Source: CAYRXM01 sp964449465 (GTDB taxonomy: Bacteria > Chloroflexota > Anaerolineae > JAFGEY01). Taken from it: 64,000 bases of DNA. The stretch's first letter is position 1. Every line of letters begins with the position of its first letter. Position numbers and translations under genes: made by a program. The notes below the pieces were generated by a model, which made no database searches, was not told the DNA's origin, and saw only the letters and a program-made list of their open reading frames with translations. The stretch is taken from NCBI GenBank assembly GCA_964449465.1, contig CAYVBK010000013.1:54973-118972 (forward strand), read 5' to 3'. Shown piece by piece: positions 55,922 through 64,000 of the stretch.

Positions 55922-56467
55922 TTAACCAGCCTTGCCAGCCTTACCGGCTTTGTGTCGGACATGCTCACCAGCGTAACGCACACCTTTGCCCTTGTACGGT
56001 TCTGGGGGACGACAGGCACGAATATCGGCGGCCACCTGCCCCACCACCTCTTTATCTATGCCCGTGACCAAGACCTTGACGCCGCGCTCCAGAATCTCAA
56101 ACTGGACATGCGGCGGCGGCACGATTTCGATAGAATGTGACTGCCCCAAATACAGAACCAGGTTCTTTTCTCGCATCGCCGCCCGATACCCTACACCCAC
56201 GATTTCGAGCTCTTTGCGAAACCCATCTTTGACCCCGATCACCATATTGTTGATCAAGGCTCGTGTCAATCCATGCAGCACCTTGTGCTGTATCCGATCT
56301 GAAGGACGGGTCACCACAATCTGCCCTTCCTCCAGCTTGATCTCGATATCAGGATGAAAGGCTTTTTCCAATGAACCTTTGGGGCCCTGAATATGAACGA
56401 CATGCCCCGATATGCCCACCTTGACATCGGCAGGCACAGGAATCGGCATTTTGCCTATTCGTGACAC
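55922..56467 (-). CDS. rplF: 50S ribosomal protein L6
   Basis: About 181 residues: MSRIGKMPIPVPADV, the IVGVGYRAAM segment, and the 23S-binding end RACRPPEPYKGKGVRYAGE, with a repeated AGKAGKAG tail. Confidence 0.97.
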   Translation of the reverse strand: MSRIGKMPIPVPADVKVGISGHVVHIQGPKGSLEKAFHPDIEIKLEEGQIVVTRPSDRIQHKVLHGLTRALINNMVIGVKDGFRKELEIVGVGYRAAMREKNLVLYLGQSHSIEIVPPPHVQFEILERGVKVLVTGIDKEVVGQVAADIRACRPPEPYKGKGVRYAGEHVRHKAGKAGKAG

Positions 56468-56575
56468 TGCAATACCTCCTCATACAACTTCAGACTAACC
56501 AGATCACCCTATGCCGCCATGCACAACGCACAGGTCAGGCCAATCTGCGATATGCCGCCAGCAAACCGATCAATC

Positions 56576-56977
56576 TTACCACACGTAACACATCACTTCG
56601 CCGCCCACACCCATCTTGCGCGCCTGGCGGTCAGTGACAATGCCCCTCGACGTAGAAATGATCGCAATACCAACACCGCTCAATACCCAAGGAATTTCTT
56701 CCTTGCCGGCATAAATGCGACAGCCTGGCGTGCTGACACGCTTCAAGCCGACAATGACCGGGCGACGCTGCTTGCGCTCTCCCACATACTTGAACCAGAT
56801 ACGGATCTTGGGTTGCGGGCGATCCGGGATCACATCATAGTTTTGAATAAACCCTTCATCCTTGAGAATGCGCACCATAGCCAGTTTTAGCCTGGAACTG
56901 GGAACCACCACCGATGTATGCCCGGCCTGTAGTGCATTTCGGATGCGGGTCAACATATCCGCAATAGGGTCTGTCAT
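56576..56977 (-). CDS. rpsH: 30S ribosomal protein S8
   Basis: About 133 residues: MTDPIADMLTRIRNALQAGH, IKVWFKY-like RIWFKYVGERKQRR, and the C-terminal STSRGIVTDRQARKMGVGGE. It binds 16S rRNA and is often the operon's translational repressor. Of two adjacent ATG codons the second (56977) has better spacing to GGGG. Confidence 0.96.
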   Translation of the reverse strand: MTDPIADMLTRIRNALQAGHTSVVVPSSRLKLAMVRILKDEGFIQNYDVIPDRPQPKIRIWFKYVGERKQRRPVIVGLKRVSTPGCRIYAGKEEIPWVLSGVGIAIISTSRGIVTDRQARKMGVGGEVMCYVW

Positions 56978-57043
56978 CATAATCCCCAAACCTCTCAACT
57001 AGTTTCAGTGCCGGTCAACCAATCCAACCGGACATGACTCCAA

Positions 57044-57226
57044 CTACCAGCTCGCCTTGACTACACCAGGGATCAAGCCCTTGAGCGCCATTTCACGGAA
57101 GCAAATCCGACACAACTTGAACCGTCGGATATACCCTCGTGGCCGTCCACAGATTTGGCAACGATTCCTCACGCGCACTTTGTACTTTCGACGCATCTCT
57201 CGATATGGCATGCAAGTTTTCGACAC
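57044..57226 (-). CDS. rpsZ: 30S ribosomal protein S14, short zinc-binding type
   Basis: About 60 residues with the CQIC...CRIC zinc site and FREMALKGLIPGVVKASW end: the short type Z common in monoderm bacteria. Start GTG 57226, with GGGAGG five bases upstream. Confidence 0.95.
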   Translation of the reverse strand: MSKTCMPYREMRRKYKVRVRNRCQICGRPRGYIRRFKLCRICFREMALKGLIPGVVKASW

Positions 57227-57238
57227 ATTGACCTCCCT

Positions 57239-57787
57239 TTACTGCGTGCGCCGTGCAAAAGGCATCCCCAACAACGTCAGCAGTTGGCGGCCTTCCTCAT
57301 CTGTCTGGGCGGTGGTCACGATGGTGATCTCCATCCCGCGCACTTTGTCTATTTTGTCATAGTTGATCTCGGGAAAGACAAGCTGTTCAGGCAAGCCCAG
57401 GGTGTAATTCCCACGACCATCAAATGCATTCGACGAAACACCTCTAAAGTCACGGCGGCGTGGCAAAGCCACATTGCACAACCGATCCAAAAAGTTCCAC
57501 ATCCGGTCGCCGCGCAACGTCACCTTGACGCCGATCTGTCGCCCTTCTCGCAGCTTGAACCCGGCAATAGATTTGCGGGCCTTGGTCACGATGGGCTGCT
57601 GGCCGGTGATCACTCGCAAATCTTCTACCGCGGCATCCAACGACTTGGCATTTTGCAATGCCTCACCCATACCAATATTGACCACGATTTTTTGCAAACG
57701 CGGCACTTGCATCACATTCTGATAACCAAAAGACTTGGTCATCTCTCCGACCACCTGGGTCTTGTAAAGGTCTTTTAATCTCGGCAT
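57239..57787 (-). CDS. rplE: 50S ribosomal protein L5
   Basis: About 182 residues: VPRLQKIVVNIGMGEA, GQQPIVTKARKSIAGFKLRE and GRGNYTLGLPEQLVFPEI. It contacts 5S rRNA and P-site tRNA. It precedes rpsZ by 12 nt. Confidence 0.97.
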   Translation of the reverse strand: MPRLKDLYKTQVVGEMTKSFGYQNVMQVPRLQKIVVNIGMGEALQNAKSLDAAVEDLRVITGQQPIVTKARKSIAGFKLREGRQIGVKVTLRGDRMWNFLDRLCNVALPRRRDFRGVSSNAFDGRGNYTLGLPEQLVFPEINYDKIDKVRGMEITIVTTAQTDEEGRQLLTLLGMPFARRTQ

Positions 57788-57808
57788 CAGTCCCTCTCAT
57801 TTTCGAGA

Positions 57809-58129
57809 TCAATCAAATTGGGCATCGCACTTTTTGCACACCCGCATTTTTCGACCGCCCTCTGAGATCGCATAGCCGACGCGGGTTCGCTCGTGACAGC
57901 TGGGGCAAACCAGCATCACTTTAGAAATATGAATCGGGGCCTCCAGTTCAATCCGGCCACCCGGAGTCTGTCGTCTGCCGGCCGGAATGGGCCGCTGGTG
58001 CTTGGTGATGATATTCATCCCTTCGACCACCACTCGCCCCTTGCGCGGATCAACCAGACGAACCGTACCCCGCCGGTCTTGATCTTCACCTCGAATGACT
58101 TCTACTGTATCACCTGACTTGATCTTCAC
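57809..58129 (-). CDS. rplX: 50S ribosomal protein L24, with Cys pairs
   Basis: About 106 residues: the KOW-type start KIKSGDTVEVIRGED, GMNIITKHQRP and a C-terminal CPSC...CKKC metal site. It starts 50S assembly. Two adjacent GTG codons (58132 and 58129) are possible; the second has better distance to AAGGAGG. Confidence 0.95.
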   Translation of the reverse strand: MKIKSGDTVEVIRGEDQDRRGTVRLVDPRKGRVVVEGMNIITKHQRPIPAGRRQTPGGRIELEAPIHISKVMLVCPSCHERTRVGYAISEGGRKMRVCKKCDAQFD

Positions 58130-58144
58130 CACATTCCTCCTTGA

Positions 58145-58516
58145 CTAGAGCACTTCGGGGGCCAGGGAGACGATCTTCATAAAGCCCTTGTCACGCAGTT
58201 CGCGCGCCACCGGGCCAAAAATGCGTGTCCCGCGCGGCGCCTTGGTCAACGGATCCAGGATCACTGCGGCATTGTCGTCGAAACGAATCGAAGAACCATC
58301 TGGACGCTTGATCTCTCGTACTGTGCGCACAATCACCGCTCGCACCACTTCACCCTTTTTGACAGATGAAGTCGGCGAAGCCTGCTTGACCGAAGCCACA
58401 ATAATGTCTCCCACCGACCCATACTTGCGCGTCGAGCCACCTTTGATGTGAATACACAAGATCTCGCGCGCTCCCGTATTGTCGGCCACATGAAGGCGAG
58501 TTTCTGTCTGAATCAT
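58145..58516 (-). CDS. rplN: 50S ribosomal protein L14
   Basis: About 123 residues: MIQTETRLHVADNTGAREI, KKGEVVRAVIVRT, and DDNAAVILDPLTKAPRGTRI-like text. It is at the subunit interface. ATG 58516. Confidence 0.97.
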   Translation of the reverse strand: MIQTETRLHVADNTGAREILCIHIKGGSTRKYGSVGDIIVASVKQASPTSSVKKGEVVRAVIVRTVREIKRPDGSSIRFDDNAAVILDPLTKAPRGTRIFGPVARELRDKGFMKIVSLAPEVL

Positions 58517-58527
58517 CGCTTAACTCC

Positions 58528-58779
58528 TTAATCGGCCCGCTGCGTGATCTCGGTAACAACCCATCGCTTGGTGCGGCTGAGCGGCCTGGACTCGACAATC
58601 TGTACCAGATCACCAACATGACAGGCATTCTGCTCATCATGCGCCTTGTACTTTTTGGTCGCCTTGATCACTTTTTTATAGATGCGATGGCGAAACAGCC
58701 GTTCGACCAGCACGACCACCGTCTTGTCCATGCTGTTACCGACCACTCGCCCCTTGAGGACTTTTCTACGTTCTCTCAT
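58528..58779 (-). CDS. rpsQ: 30S ribosomal protein S17
   Basis: About 83 residues: RKVLKGRVVGNSMDKTVVV, KKYKAHDEQN and GDLVQIVESRPLSRTKRW. A primary 16S binder. The ATG directly follows the rpmC stop codon without a gap. Confidence 0.96.
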   Translation of the reverse strand: MRERRKVLKGRVVGNSMDKTVVVLVERLFRHRIYKKVIKATKKYKAHDEQNACHVGDLVQIVESRPLSRTKRWVVTEITQRAD

Positions 58780-58980
58780 CTATGCCTCCCCGGCCAATTC
58801 ACGCTCGCGCAGCGCTGTCTCTAGCCGTGCCACATCATGCCGTGCCACCTTGAGCAGATTGTGATCACGAAGCTGCAAAGTAGCCCAACGAAATTTGAGA
58901 TTAAACAGACTTTCACGAGCGCGATCTAGCTCTTTGCGAATTTCTACGCTAGACATGTTGCGGATTTCCGACATTTTCAT
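58780..58980 (-). CDS. rpmC: 50S ribosomal protein L29
   Basis: About 66 residues, two helices: MSEIRNMSSVEIRKELDRAR and LFNLKFRWATLQLRDH. It lies near the tunnel exit. Its ATG overlaps the rplP stop as ATGA. Confidence 0.95.
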   Translation of the reverse strand: MKMSEIRNMSSVEIRKELDRARESLFNLKFRWATLQLRDHNLLKVARHDVARLETALRERELAGEA

Positions 58981-59411
58981 GCTTCTTCGCCTCCTATCGC
59001 CAGATCATGACGGGTCACGATCTGGGTCTTGATCGGCAGCTTGTGACCGGCCTGTATGAGCAACTCGTGCGCCGCCGCCTGGTCCAGCCCGGCCACCTCA
59101 AACAAAATTCGTCCCGGCTTGATCACCACCACCCAATGATCCACTGCGCCTTTACCTTTACCCATACGAGTTTCGGCGGGTTTTTTGGTCACCGGCTTGT
59201 CGGGAAAAATGCGAATCCAATACTTGCCATGACGACGGGTTTGACGCACAATCACACGACGCGTGGCTTCAATCTGGCGGCTGGTGATCCAGGCACACTC
59301 GAGCGCCTGGAGGCCATACTCTCCAAAAGTAACTTCGGCGCCGCGTGTCGCATGGCCCTTCATGCGTCCACGAAACTGCTTGCGATATTTGACCCTCTTG
59401 GGCATCAACAT
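58977..59411 (-). CDS. rplP: 50S ribosomal protein L16
   Basis: About 144 residues: MLMPKRVKYRKQFRGRM, RRHGKYWIRIFPDKPVTKKP and GKGKGAVDHWVVVIKPG. It shapes the A site. ATG 59411 with AAGGAG nine bases upstream; it starts the MLMPKR form common in many bacteria. Confidence 0.97.
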   Translation of the reverse strand: MLMPKRVKYRKQFRGRMKGHATRGAEVTFGEYGLQALECAWITSRQIEATRRVIVRQTRRHGKYWIRIFPDKPVTKKPAETRMGKGKGAVDHWVVVIKPGRILFEVAGLDQAAAHELLIQAGHKLPIKTQIVTRHDLAIGGEEA

Positions 59412-59512
59412 GACACACCACTCCTTATGGCCGCCACAGGCAGCCCCACAAATAACCAGGCATGCGCCCGGCATTGATTCACCAGGCCAGGCGACAGAAC
59501 TCGGCTATGGGC

Positions 59513-60148
59513 CTAGTCTTGCTTGAGCACTTCGCCCTTGAAAATCCACACCTTGACGCCAATCCGCCCATAAGTGGTCAATGCTTCGGCACGGGCAAAA
59601 TCAATATCGGCTCGCAAGGTGTGACGTGGAATGCGCCCTTCGATCATCGCTTCACGGCGAGCCATTTCGGCGCCCGACAGACGACCGCCGCAAATGATCC
59701 GTACACCGCCGGCGCCGGCACGCATAGCATTCTGCACTGCCCGGCGCATGGCCCGGCTGTGCGAGACGCGGCGTTCCAACTGCTCTACAATGCTCTCTAC
59801 AACCAGGTTGGCATTCAGATCAGGCTTTTCAACCTCAAGCACATCAATCTTGAACTTTTTGCCCGTCTCTGCTTCCAGCTCGGTGCGCAACTCTTTGATC
59901 GCCGTGCCGCGCCGACCAATGATGACTCCTGGCTTGGCCGTGTGCAAAGTCACAATCACCTGATTAGGTAGCCGCTCAATCTCGACATCGGCAATGCCGG
60001 CATGCCCCATTTGCTGGCGCACCTTTTCACGGATTTTCTTGTCCTCGCCCAACAGATTGGCATATTCGTCGCCCTCAGCATACCAGCGCGACTTCCAATC
60101 TTTGATAATGCCCAGCCTGAACCCTAATGGATGAACTTTGCGTCCCAA
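59513..60148 (-). CDS. rpsC: 30S ribosomal protein S3
   Basis: About 211 residues: GRKVHPLGFRLGIIKDWKSR, the KH-domain GXXG loop in GVIIGRRGTAIKEL, and GVRIICGGRLSGAEMARRE. It forms the mRNA entry helicase. Start TTG 60148 with AGGAGG six bases upstream. Confidence 0.97.
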   Translation of the reverse strand: MGRKVHPLGFRLGIIKDWKSRWYAEGDEYANLLGEDKKIREKVRQQMGHAGIADVEIERLPNQVIVTLHTAKPGVIIGRRGTAIKELRTELEAETGKKFKIDVLEVEKPDLNANLVVESIVEQLERRVSHSRAMRRAVQNAMRAGAGGVRIICGGRLSGAEMARREAMIEGRIPRHTLRADIDFARAEALTTYGRIGVKVWIFKGEVLKQD

Positions 60149-60180
60149 TGAATTCCTCCTTAGAACCGCGCTTGAGCGCG

Positions 60181-60540
60181 CTAGTCCTCATATTCTTCCA
60201 AAACAACGGTAATATGCGAAGACCGCTTGAGCATGGGCTTGAACCGTCCGCGCGCCCCAAATCGGCGCCACTTGCGAACCGGCCCGCCATCTATGTAAAT
60301 CTCGGAAATATACAGGTCGCTGCGCGTCAGGCCAAAATTTTCCTCCGCGTTCGACATGGCCGAATACAACACCTTGTACACCGGTTTGGCCGCCGCTTGA
60401 GGCAAAAACCGCAGCACTTCGAGTGATTCGAGCAAATCCTTGCCGCGCACCTGGTCGGCCACCAGGCGCACTTTTTGCGGCGACAATGGCACATAACGCG
60501 CCACTGCTTTGACTTTGGTCAACAGATATTCTTCCGACAT
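60181..60540 (-). CDS. rplV: 50S ribosomal protein L22
   Basis: About 119 residues: KAVARYVPLSPQKVRLVADQ, the tunnel loop region GGPVRKWRRFGARGRFKPML and the HITVVLEE end. Its loop lines the exit tunnel where macrolides bind. Confidence 0.96.
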   Translation of the reverse strand: MSEEYLLTKVKAVARYVPLSPQKVRLVADQVRGKDLLESLEVLRFLPQAAAKPVYKVLYSAMSNAEENFGLTRSDLYISEIYIDGGPVRKWRRFGARGRFKPMLKRSSHITVVLEEYED

Positions 60541-60622
60541 CGTTCGTCCTTCCCATCAAACAGCCCGCACGGCCCTACAACCTGCCTGGCGCAGCGCGTT
60601 GGCTGTGACTCGGTGCAAATGG

Positions 60623-60904
60623 TTACTTTTTAGCAGCCTTTTTCTCTTTGGCGACATGTCCACGGAAGGTACGCGTCGGCGCAAATTCGCCCAGACGATG
60701 CCCCACCATGTTTTCGGTGACATAGACCGGGATATGCCGGTTTCCATTGTGTACCGCTATCGTATGCCCAACCATCTGGGGAAAGATGACTGACGCACGA
60801 GACCAGGTTTTGATCACGCGCTTTTCCCCACGCTGGTTCATCAACTCGATCCGTTGCAGCAGTTTGGGGGCCACAAATGGCCCTTTTTTCAACGATCTGG
60901 ACAC
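60623..60904 (-). CDS. rpsS: 30S ribosomal protein S19
   Basis: About 93 residues: SRSLKKGPFVAPKLLQRIE, VGHTIAVHNGNRHIPVYVTE and MVGHRLGEFAPTRTFRGH. Start GTG 60904, with AGGAGG five bases upstream. Confidence 0.96.
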   Translation of the reverse strand: MSRSLKKGPFVAPKLLQRIELMNQRGEKRVIKTWSRASVIFPQMVGHTIAVHNGNRHIPVYVTENMVGHRLGEFAPTRTFRGHVAKEKKAAKK

Positions 60905-60914
60905 CTGACCCTCC

Positions 60915-61751
60915 TTACCGGCCCTTCTTTTCTCGACGACGCACAATATACTTTTCAGTCCGCTTGTTCAGACGGGTACGCTTACCCAGCGTCTTTTTGC
61001 CCCACGGGCTTTTCGGGCTGGACATGCCGATGGGTGAACGACCTTCGCCGCCGCCATGCGGATGATCACGCGGAGTCAATGCAGAACCGCGCAGCTTGGG
61101 ACGCCGCCCCAGCCAGCGTCGCCGCCCGGCCTTGCCCAGCTTGATCAAACCATGCTCGGCGTTGCCCACCGATCCCACCGTCGCCATGCAACGCATCGAG
61201 ATCAGGCGAATTTCACCCGATGGCATACGCACCTGCGCAAATTCGCCTTCTTTGGCCAGAATCTGCCCCGACGCGCCTGCCGAACGTGCCAACTGCCCAC
61301 CTCGTCCAGGGTACAGCTCGATATTATGAATGACCGTTCCCTGGGGGATGCCCGATATAGGCAATGCATTACCCACGCGCGGTTCCACATTCATCCCGCT
61401 GACCACGCGGTCGCCCACCTTGAGTTCCAGCGGAGCAATGATGTAACGCCGTTCCCCATCGGTATACAACAGCAACGCAATACGCGCCGAACGATTCGGG
61501 TCGTACTCGATGGCTTCAACTGTTGCCAGAATATCAAACTTGTCACGCCTGAAATCAATTTCCCGATAGAGCCGCTTGTGCCCACCGCCGCGCCGTCGTG
61601 AGGTGATCCGCCCGCTAAAGTTACGCCCACCCTGCTTGCGCAGTGACTTGACCATAGACCGCTGCGGCTGCGAGCGAGTCAGTTCTGAAAAATCAGAGAC
61701 CGTCATTCCTCGTCGTCCGGGCGAGGTCGGTTTATATGCCTTGATTCCCAT
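60915..61751 (-). CDS. rplB: 50S ribosomal protein L2
   Basis: About 278 residues: GIKAYKPTSPGRRGMTVSDF, the core GGHKRLYREIDFRRDK, and the peptidyl-transferase-proximal GGGEGRSPIG with DHPHGG before it. ATG 61751, 4 nt after rplW. Confidence 0.97.
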   Translation of the reverse strand: MGIKAYKPTSPGRRGMTVSDFSELTRSQPQRSMVKSLRKQGGRNFSGRITSRRRGGGHKRLYREIDFRRDKFDILATVEAIEYDPNRSARIALLLYTDGERRYIIAPLELKVGDRVVSGMNVEPRVGNALPISGIPQGTVIHNIELYPGRGGQLARSAGASGQILAKEGEFAQVRMPSGEIRLISMRCMATVGSVGNAEHGLIKLGKAGRRRWLGRRPKLRGSALTPRDHPHGGGEGRSPIGMSSPKSPWGKKTLGKRTRLNKRTEKYIVRRREKKGR

Positions 61752-61755
61752 CTAA

Positions 61756-62049
61756 CTAAACTCCTTCAAAGATGTCAAGCCGCTGCCCCTCTTCGAGGGT
61801 CACAATCGCCTTTTTCCATCCTGACTTGCGAACCACGACCCGGCGGCCATAACGCCCACGCTTGGGCTTGACGCGGATGATATGCACTTTGACCACATCC
61901 ACATCAAAAATTCGTTCCACCGCTTCTTTGACTTGCTGTTTGTTGGCGGCGGTATCTACTTGAAAGGTATACTGCGGCTGATACAGGCTGCTTTGATAAC
62001 GAGTTTTCTCAGTATCCACCGGCCGTTTCAAAACACTATAAATGTGCAT
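61756..62049 (-). CDS. rplW: 50S ribosomal protein L23
   Basis: About 97 residues: YSVLKRPVDTEKTRYQ, TFQVDTAANKQQVKEAVERI and KRGRYGRRVVVRKSGWKKAI. It docks SRP and trigger factor at the tunnel exit. Confidence 0.96.
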   Translation of the reverse strand: MHIYSVLKRPVDTEKTRYQSSLYQPQYTFQVDTAANKQQVKEAVERIFDVDVVKVHIIRVKPKRGRYGRRVVVRKSGWKKAIVTLEEGQRLDIFEGV

Positions 62050-62088
62050 ATTTATTCTCCTCCACGCGACCCGGCCTAGATATTTAGT

Positions 62089-62709
62089 CTAGCCCAGAAT
62101 CTGCTCGATCACACTCAACGAGGCCTGGGGAACAACCAGGTAATCATAACCAAGCAGGTCACGAATGTTCAAATAACTCGCTCGAAGCGTTTTGACATAG
62201 GGCAGGTTGTTGGCCGAACGCTCCACACACTCGTTCCTGTCGGCCAGCATCACCAACACACTTCCCTCCAGGTTGAGCGACTTGATCAGTTCCACCATGT
62301 TGCGCGTCTTGGAGTTTTCCATCGCCAACTGATCAATGATGACAATCTGTCCATCCTGAGCTTTGACCGTCAATGCCGAACGATAAGCCGCACGACGCAT
62401 CTTGCGCGGCATATCCTGGTGATAACTGCGTGGTTTGGGACCAAAAATCACGCCGCCGCCCGGCCACAGGTTGGCTTTCATCGAACCATGGCGGGCATTT
62501 CCGGTGTGTTTCTGCCGATACATCTTGCGAGTCGTGCCGCGCACCTCGCCACGCGTCTTGGTGCTATGCGTACCCAGGCGGGCATTGGCTTGCTGACGCA
62601 CCAAAGCCTGATGCATCAAAAATTTGTTCACTGGCGCCTGAAATATCTTGTCATTCAACTCGACCTGGCCGACAACCTGGCCTGTCATATTGTGTACTGG
62701 AACCAACAT
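62089..62709 (-). CDS. rplD: 50S ribosomal protein L4
   Basis: About 206 residues: LVPVHNMTGQVVGQVEL, STKTRGEVRGTTRKMYRQKH and GNARHGSMKANLWPGGGVIF in the tunnel loop. In other bacteria it represses its own S10 operon. ATG 62709 is set by GGAG seven bases upstream; an in-frame TTG two codons earlier is unlikely. Confidence 0.97.
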   Translation of the reverse strand: MLVPVHNMTGQVVGQVELNDKIFQAPVNKFLMHQALVRQQANARLGTHSTKTRGEVRGTTRKMYRQKHTGNARHGSMKANLWPGGGVIFGPKPRSYHQDMPRKMRRAAYRSALTVKAQDGQIVIIDQLAMENSKTRNMVELIKSLNLEGSVLVMLADRNECVERSANNLPYVKTLRASYLNIRDLLGYDYLVVPQASLSVIEQILG

Positions 62710-62741
62710 CGTCAATCTCCTTCATAAAGACCACAAGCCGT

Positions 62742-63368
62742 TTATTGCTTGCGAATCTCTTGTACCAATACCAAGCCACCGTTTGGCCCCGGCACGCTGC
62801 CCCGCAACGCCAACAAATTTCGCTCCGCATCGGCAATCACGACCAGCAAATTTTGCGCGGTCGCCCGCTCGCTGCCCATATGCCCCGGCATACGCTTGCC
62901 CTTGATCACATGGCCGGGATAAGTACAGGCACCAATGGCCCCCGGTGCGCGCGTGCGGTCTGTCTGGCCGTGCGTCACAGGTTGACGGGAAAACCCATGT
63001 CGTTTGACCACACCCTGAAATCCCCGCCCTTTGGTCGTGCCGACCACGTCTACATGCTCGCCTGGCGCAAAAATATCGGCCTTGAGGCACTGCCCCAACT
63101 GGTAACTGGAGGTGTCTGAAGCGCGAAATTCCCGCAAGATACGCAGATTTTTGCCCACCGGCTGCAAGTGACCTCTTTGCGGTAGGTTTAGTTTGCGCGA
63201 CTCAACCTCTTGATACCCCAATTGCACGGCCGAATACCCATCCTGTTCCGGCGTTTTGATCTGGGTGACATAACACGGACCCACTTCCAGAATTGTCACC
63301 GGAATGACCGAGCCGGTCTCATCAAATACCTGAGTCATACCTACTTTTTTACCGATAATTCCCTTCAT
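62742..63368 (-). CDS. rplC: 50S ribosomal protein L3
   Basis: About 208 residues: MKGIIGKKVGMTQVFDETG, VVGTTKGRGFQGVVKRHGF and the YPGHVIKGKRMPGHMG loop near the peptidyl-transferase centre. ATG 63368 fits the family start but has no clear ribosome site directly upstream; a TTG five codons earlier is the alternative. The 190-base gap to rpsJ is large for this operon. Confidence 0.96.
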   Translation of the reverse strand: MKGIIGKKVGMTQVFDETGSVIPVTILEVGPCYVTQIKTPEQDGYSAVQLGYQEVESRKLNLPQRGHLQPVGKNLRILREFRASDTSSYQLGQCLKADIFAPGEHVDVVGTTKGRGFQGVVKRHGFSRQPVTHGQTDRTRAPGAIGACTYPGHVIKGKRMPGHMGSERATAQNLLVVIADAERNLLALRGSVPGPNGGLVLVQEIRKQ

Positions 63369-63389
63369 CGTTGCTGCGGCCAAGGACTG

Positions 63390-63416
63390 TCATCCGCTCG
63401 CTTGCGGTCGCATCAT
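63390..63416 (-). other. Possible mini-ORF upstream of rplC
   Basis: A tiny frame ATGATG..TGA of 8 codons (MMRPQASG) contains the hairpin CCGC/GCGG. AAAGGAGG (from 63431) lies 14 nt upstream, and a weaker AAAAGG directly abuts the ATG. It might mark a translational leader for rplC. The evidence is thin. Confidence 0.2.
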
Positions 63417-63558
63417 CCTTTTAGGCCTTTCCTCCTTTCAAATTGGGAGTGAGAGTTCCACGCAGAGAGGTTCTACTGTGACAACAAGAGCAAATCACCC
63501 ACAGTCGCAAGTCGGCTTGACGACCTTGCTTCAAACCCATACCTGTCCCTCGCACAAC

Positions 63559-63867
63559 TTAGAGCTTGACTTCGATATCTACACCCGCAGGCAAATTGAG
63601 ACGCATCAACTGATCAATGGTCTTGGAGCCAGGCTCCATCACATCAATCAACCGTTTGTGTGTGCGCACTTCAAAGTGTTCTTGCGAATCTTTGTCAATA
63701 AACGAAGACCGGCGCACGCAAAATCGCTCGATCCGGGTAGGCAAAGGCACGGGGCCAATGACACCGGCACCGGTACGCTCGGCCGTTTCCACAATGCGTT
63801 GAGCCGATTGATCGAGAATGCGATGGTCATACGCCTTGAGCCGAATCCTGATCTTTTGCTTGGACAT
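63559..63867 (-). CDS. rpsJ: 30S ribosomal protein S10
   Basis: About 102 residues: MSKQKIRIRLKAYDHRILD, GPVPLPTRIERFCVRRS and the THKRLIDVMEPGSKTIDQLM block. It also acts in transcription antitermination with NusB. ATG 63867 has GAGGA six bases upstream; an ATG two codons earlier is less well placed. Confidence 0.97.
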   Translation of the reverse strand: MSKQKIRIRLKAYDHRILDQSAQRIVETAERTGAGVIGPVPLPTRIERFCVRRSSFIDKDSQEHFEVRTHKRLIDVMEPGSKTIDQLMRLNLPAGVDIEVKL

Positions 63868-63944
63868 TCCCATTCCTCTTTCTCATTCGGGTCAAAAGCG
63901 CGGCCGGCATCGGATTGCCCGCCGCGCTCAACCTGATATGTTGC

Positions 63945-64000
63945 TTATTCGACAATCTCGGTGAGCACACCCGCGCCCACAGTCAAACCACCCTCACGGA
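63945..64000 (-). CDS. tuf: Elongation factor Tu, C-terminal end (partial)
   Basis: Only the last 17 codons lie in the window: REGGLTVGAGVLTEIVE and TAA. This matches the EF-Tu end (usually REGGRTVGAG). It precedes rpsJ as in the str-S10 arrangement of many bacteria. The rest of the gene is beyond the window edge. Confidence 0.9.
   Translation of the reverse strand, partial: REGGLTVGAGVLTEIVE

Noticed and set aside
1..64000. tRNA, rRNA and CRISPR loci
   Set aside because: I looked for tRNA-like TTCGA arms with acceptor pairing, rRNA-like stretches and regular repeat-spacer patterns and saw none; a covariance-model scan would be needed to exclude divergent small RNAs.

Overview
The window looks like a piece of a bacterial chromosome from the phylum Chloroflexota (Anaerolineae-like). 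This is inferred from gene style, not from a database search. The signs are lipoproteins with Thr/Pro-rich linkers behind the lipobox, a peptide-binding protein with a charged Val/Lys/Glu-rich stalk, many GAF/receiver signalling proteins, a PQQ-propeller Ser/Thr kinase, zinc-ribbon fusions, an LPxTG-like tail and a Gram-positive-like (monoderm) inventory. I saw no tRNA, rRNA, CRISPR array, transposase or prophage.

Layout. 1-2.7 kb: a GAF histidine kinase and a DsbA-cyclophilin fusion lipoprotein (+). 2.8-11.4 kb (-): a ROK regulator followed by an oligopeptide ABC transporter (OppBCDF-like) and a coupled small membrane protein, then an island of gene remnants and dispersed repeats, then the solute-binding protein. 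11.4-18.4 kb (-): a heterodimeric multidrug-type ABC exporter behind a long regulatory leader (consensus promoter, 27-codon leader ORF, two tandem intrinsic terminators), then a terminator and three translationally coupled GNAT acetyltransferases. 18.4-25.1 kb: an MrfA-like helicase behind a structured leader, an LPITG membrane protein, a small conserved-looking protein, a receiver-GAF protein (-), and obg. 25.1-28.1 kb (-): folD, an MBL hydrolase, an S4 protein and an exported glycosidase-like protein. 28.2-34.1 kb (+): Mrp/ApbC, a cyclic-nucleotide-binding protein, an ADP-ribosylglycohydrolase-like protein and a cyclase-ATPase. 34.1-36.5 kb (-): an SPFH/zinc-ribbon protein, a helical partner and membrane proteins.

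36.6-43.1 kb (+) is a compact signalling operon between an extended -10 promoter and a perfect 16-bp terminator hairpin: PQQ-propeller Ser/Thr kinase, PP2C phosphatase, J-domain/VWA fusion, zinc-ribbon/FHA protein, an 81-residue protein, an OmpR-type response regulator and a small MglA/CvnD-like GTPase. Together these form a likely phosphorylation-and-readout module. 43.1-45.8 kb holds two FemABX-like transferases and a class I amidotransferase-type hydrolase.

45.9-64 kb (-) is the ribosomal superoperon, read right to left: tuf (partial), rpsJ, rplC-D-W-B, rpsS, rplV, rpsC, rplP, rpmC, rpsQ, rplN-X-E, rpsZ, rpsH, rplF-R, rpsE, rpmD, rplO, secY, adk, map, rpmJ, rpsM-K-D, rpoA, rplQ, truA, rplM, rpsI, rplS. 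It lacks infA at its usual place, carries rplS at its end, and is closed by a strong terminator.

The two regions I rate most likely to hold something undescribed are the leader of the ABC exporter (17.9-18.4 kb) and the kinase/phosphatase/J-VWA/FHA/GTPase operon (36.6-43.1 kb).
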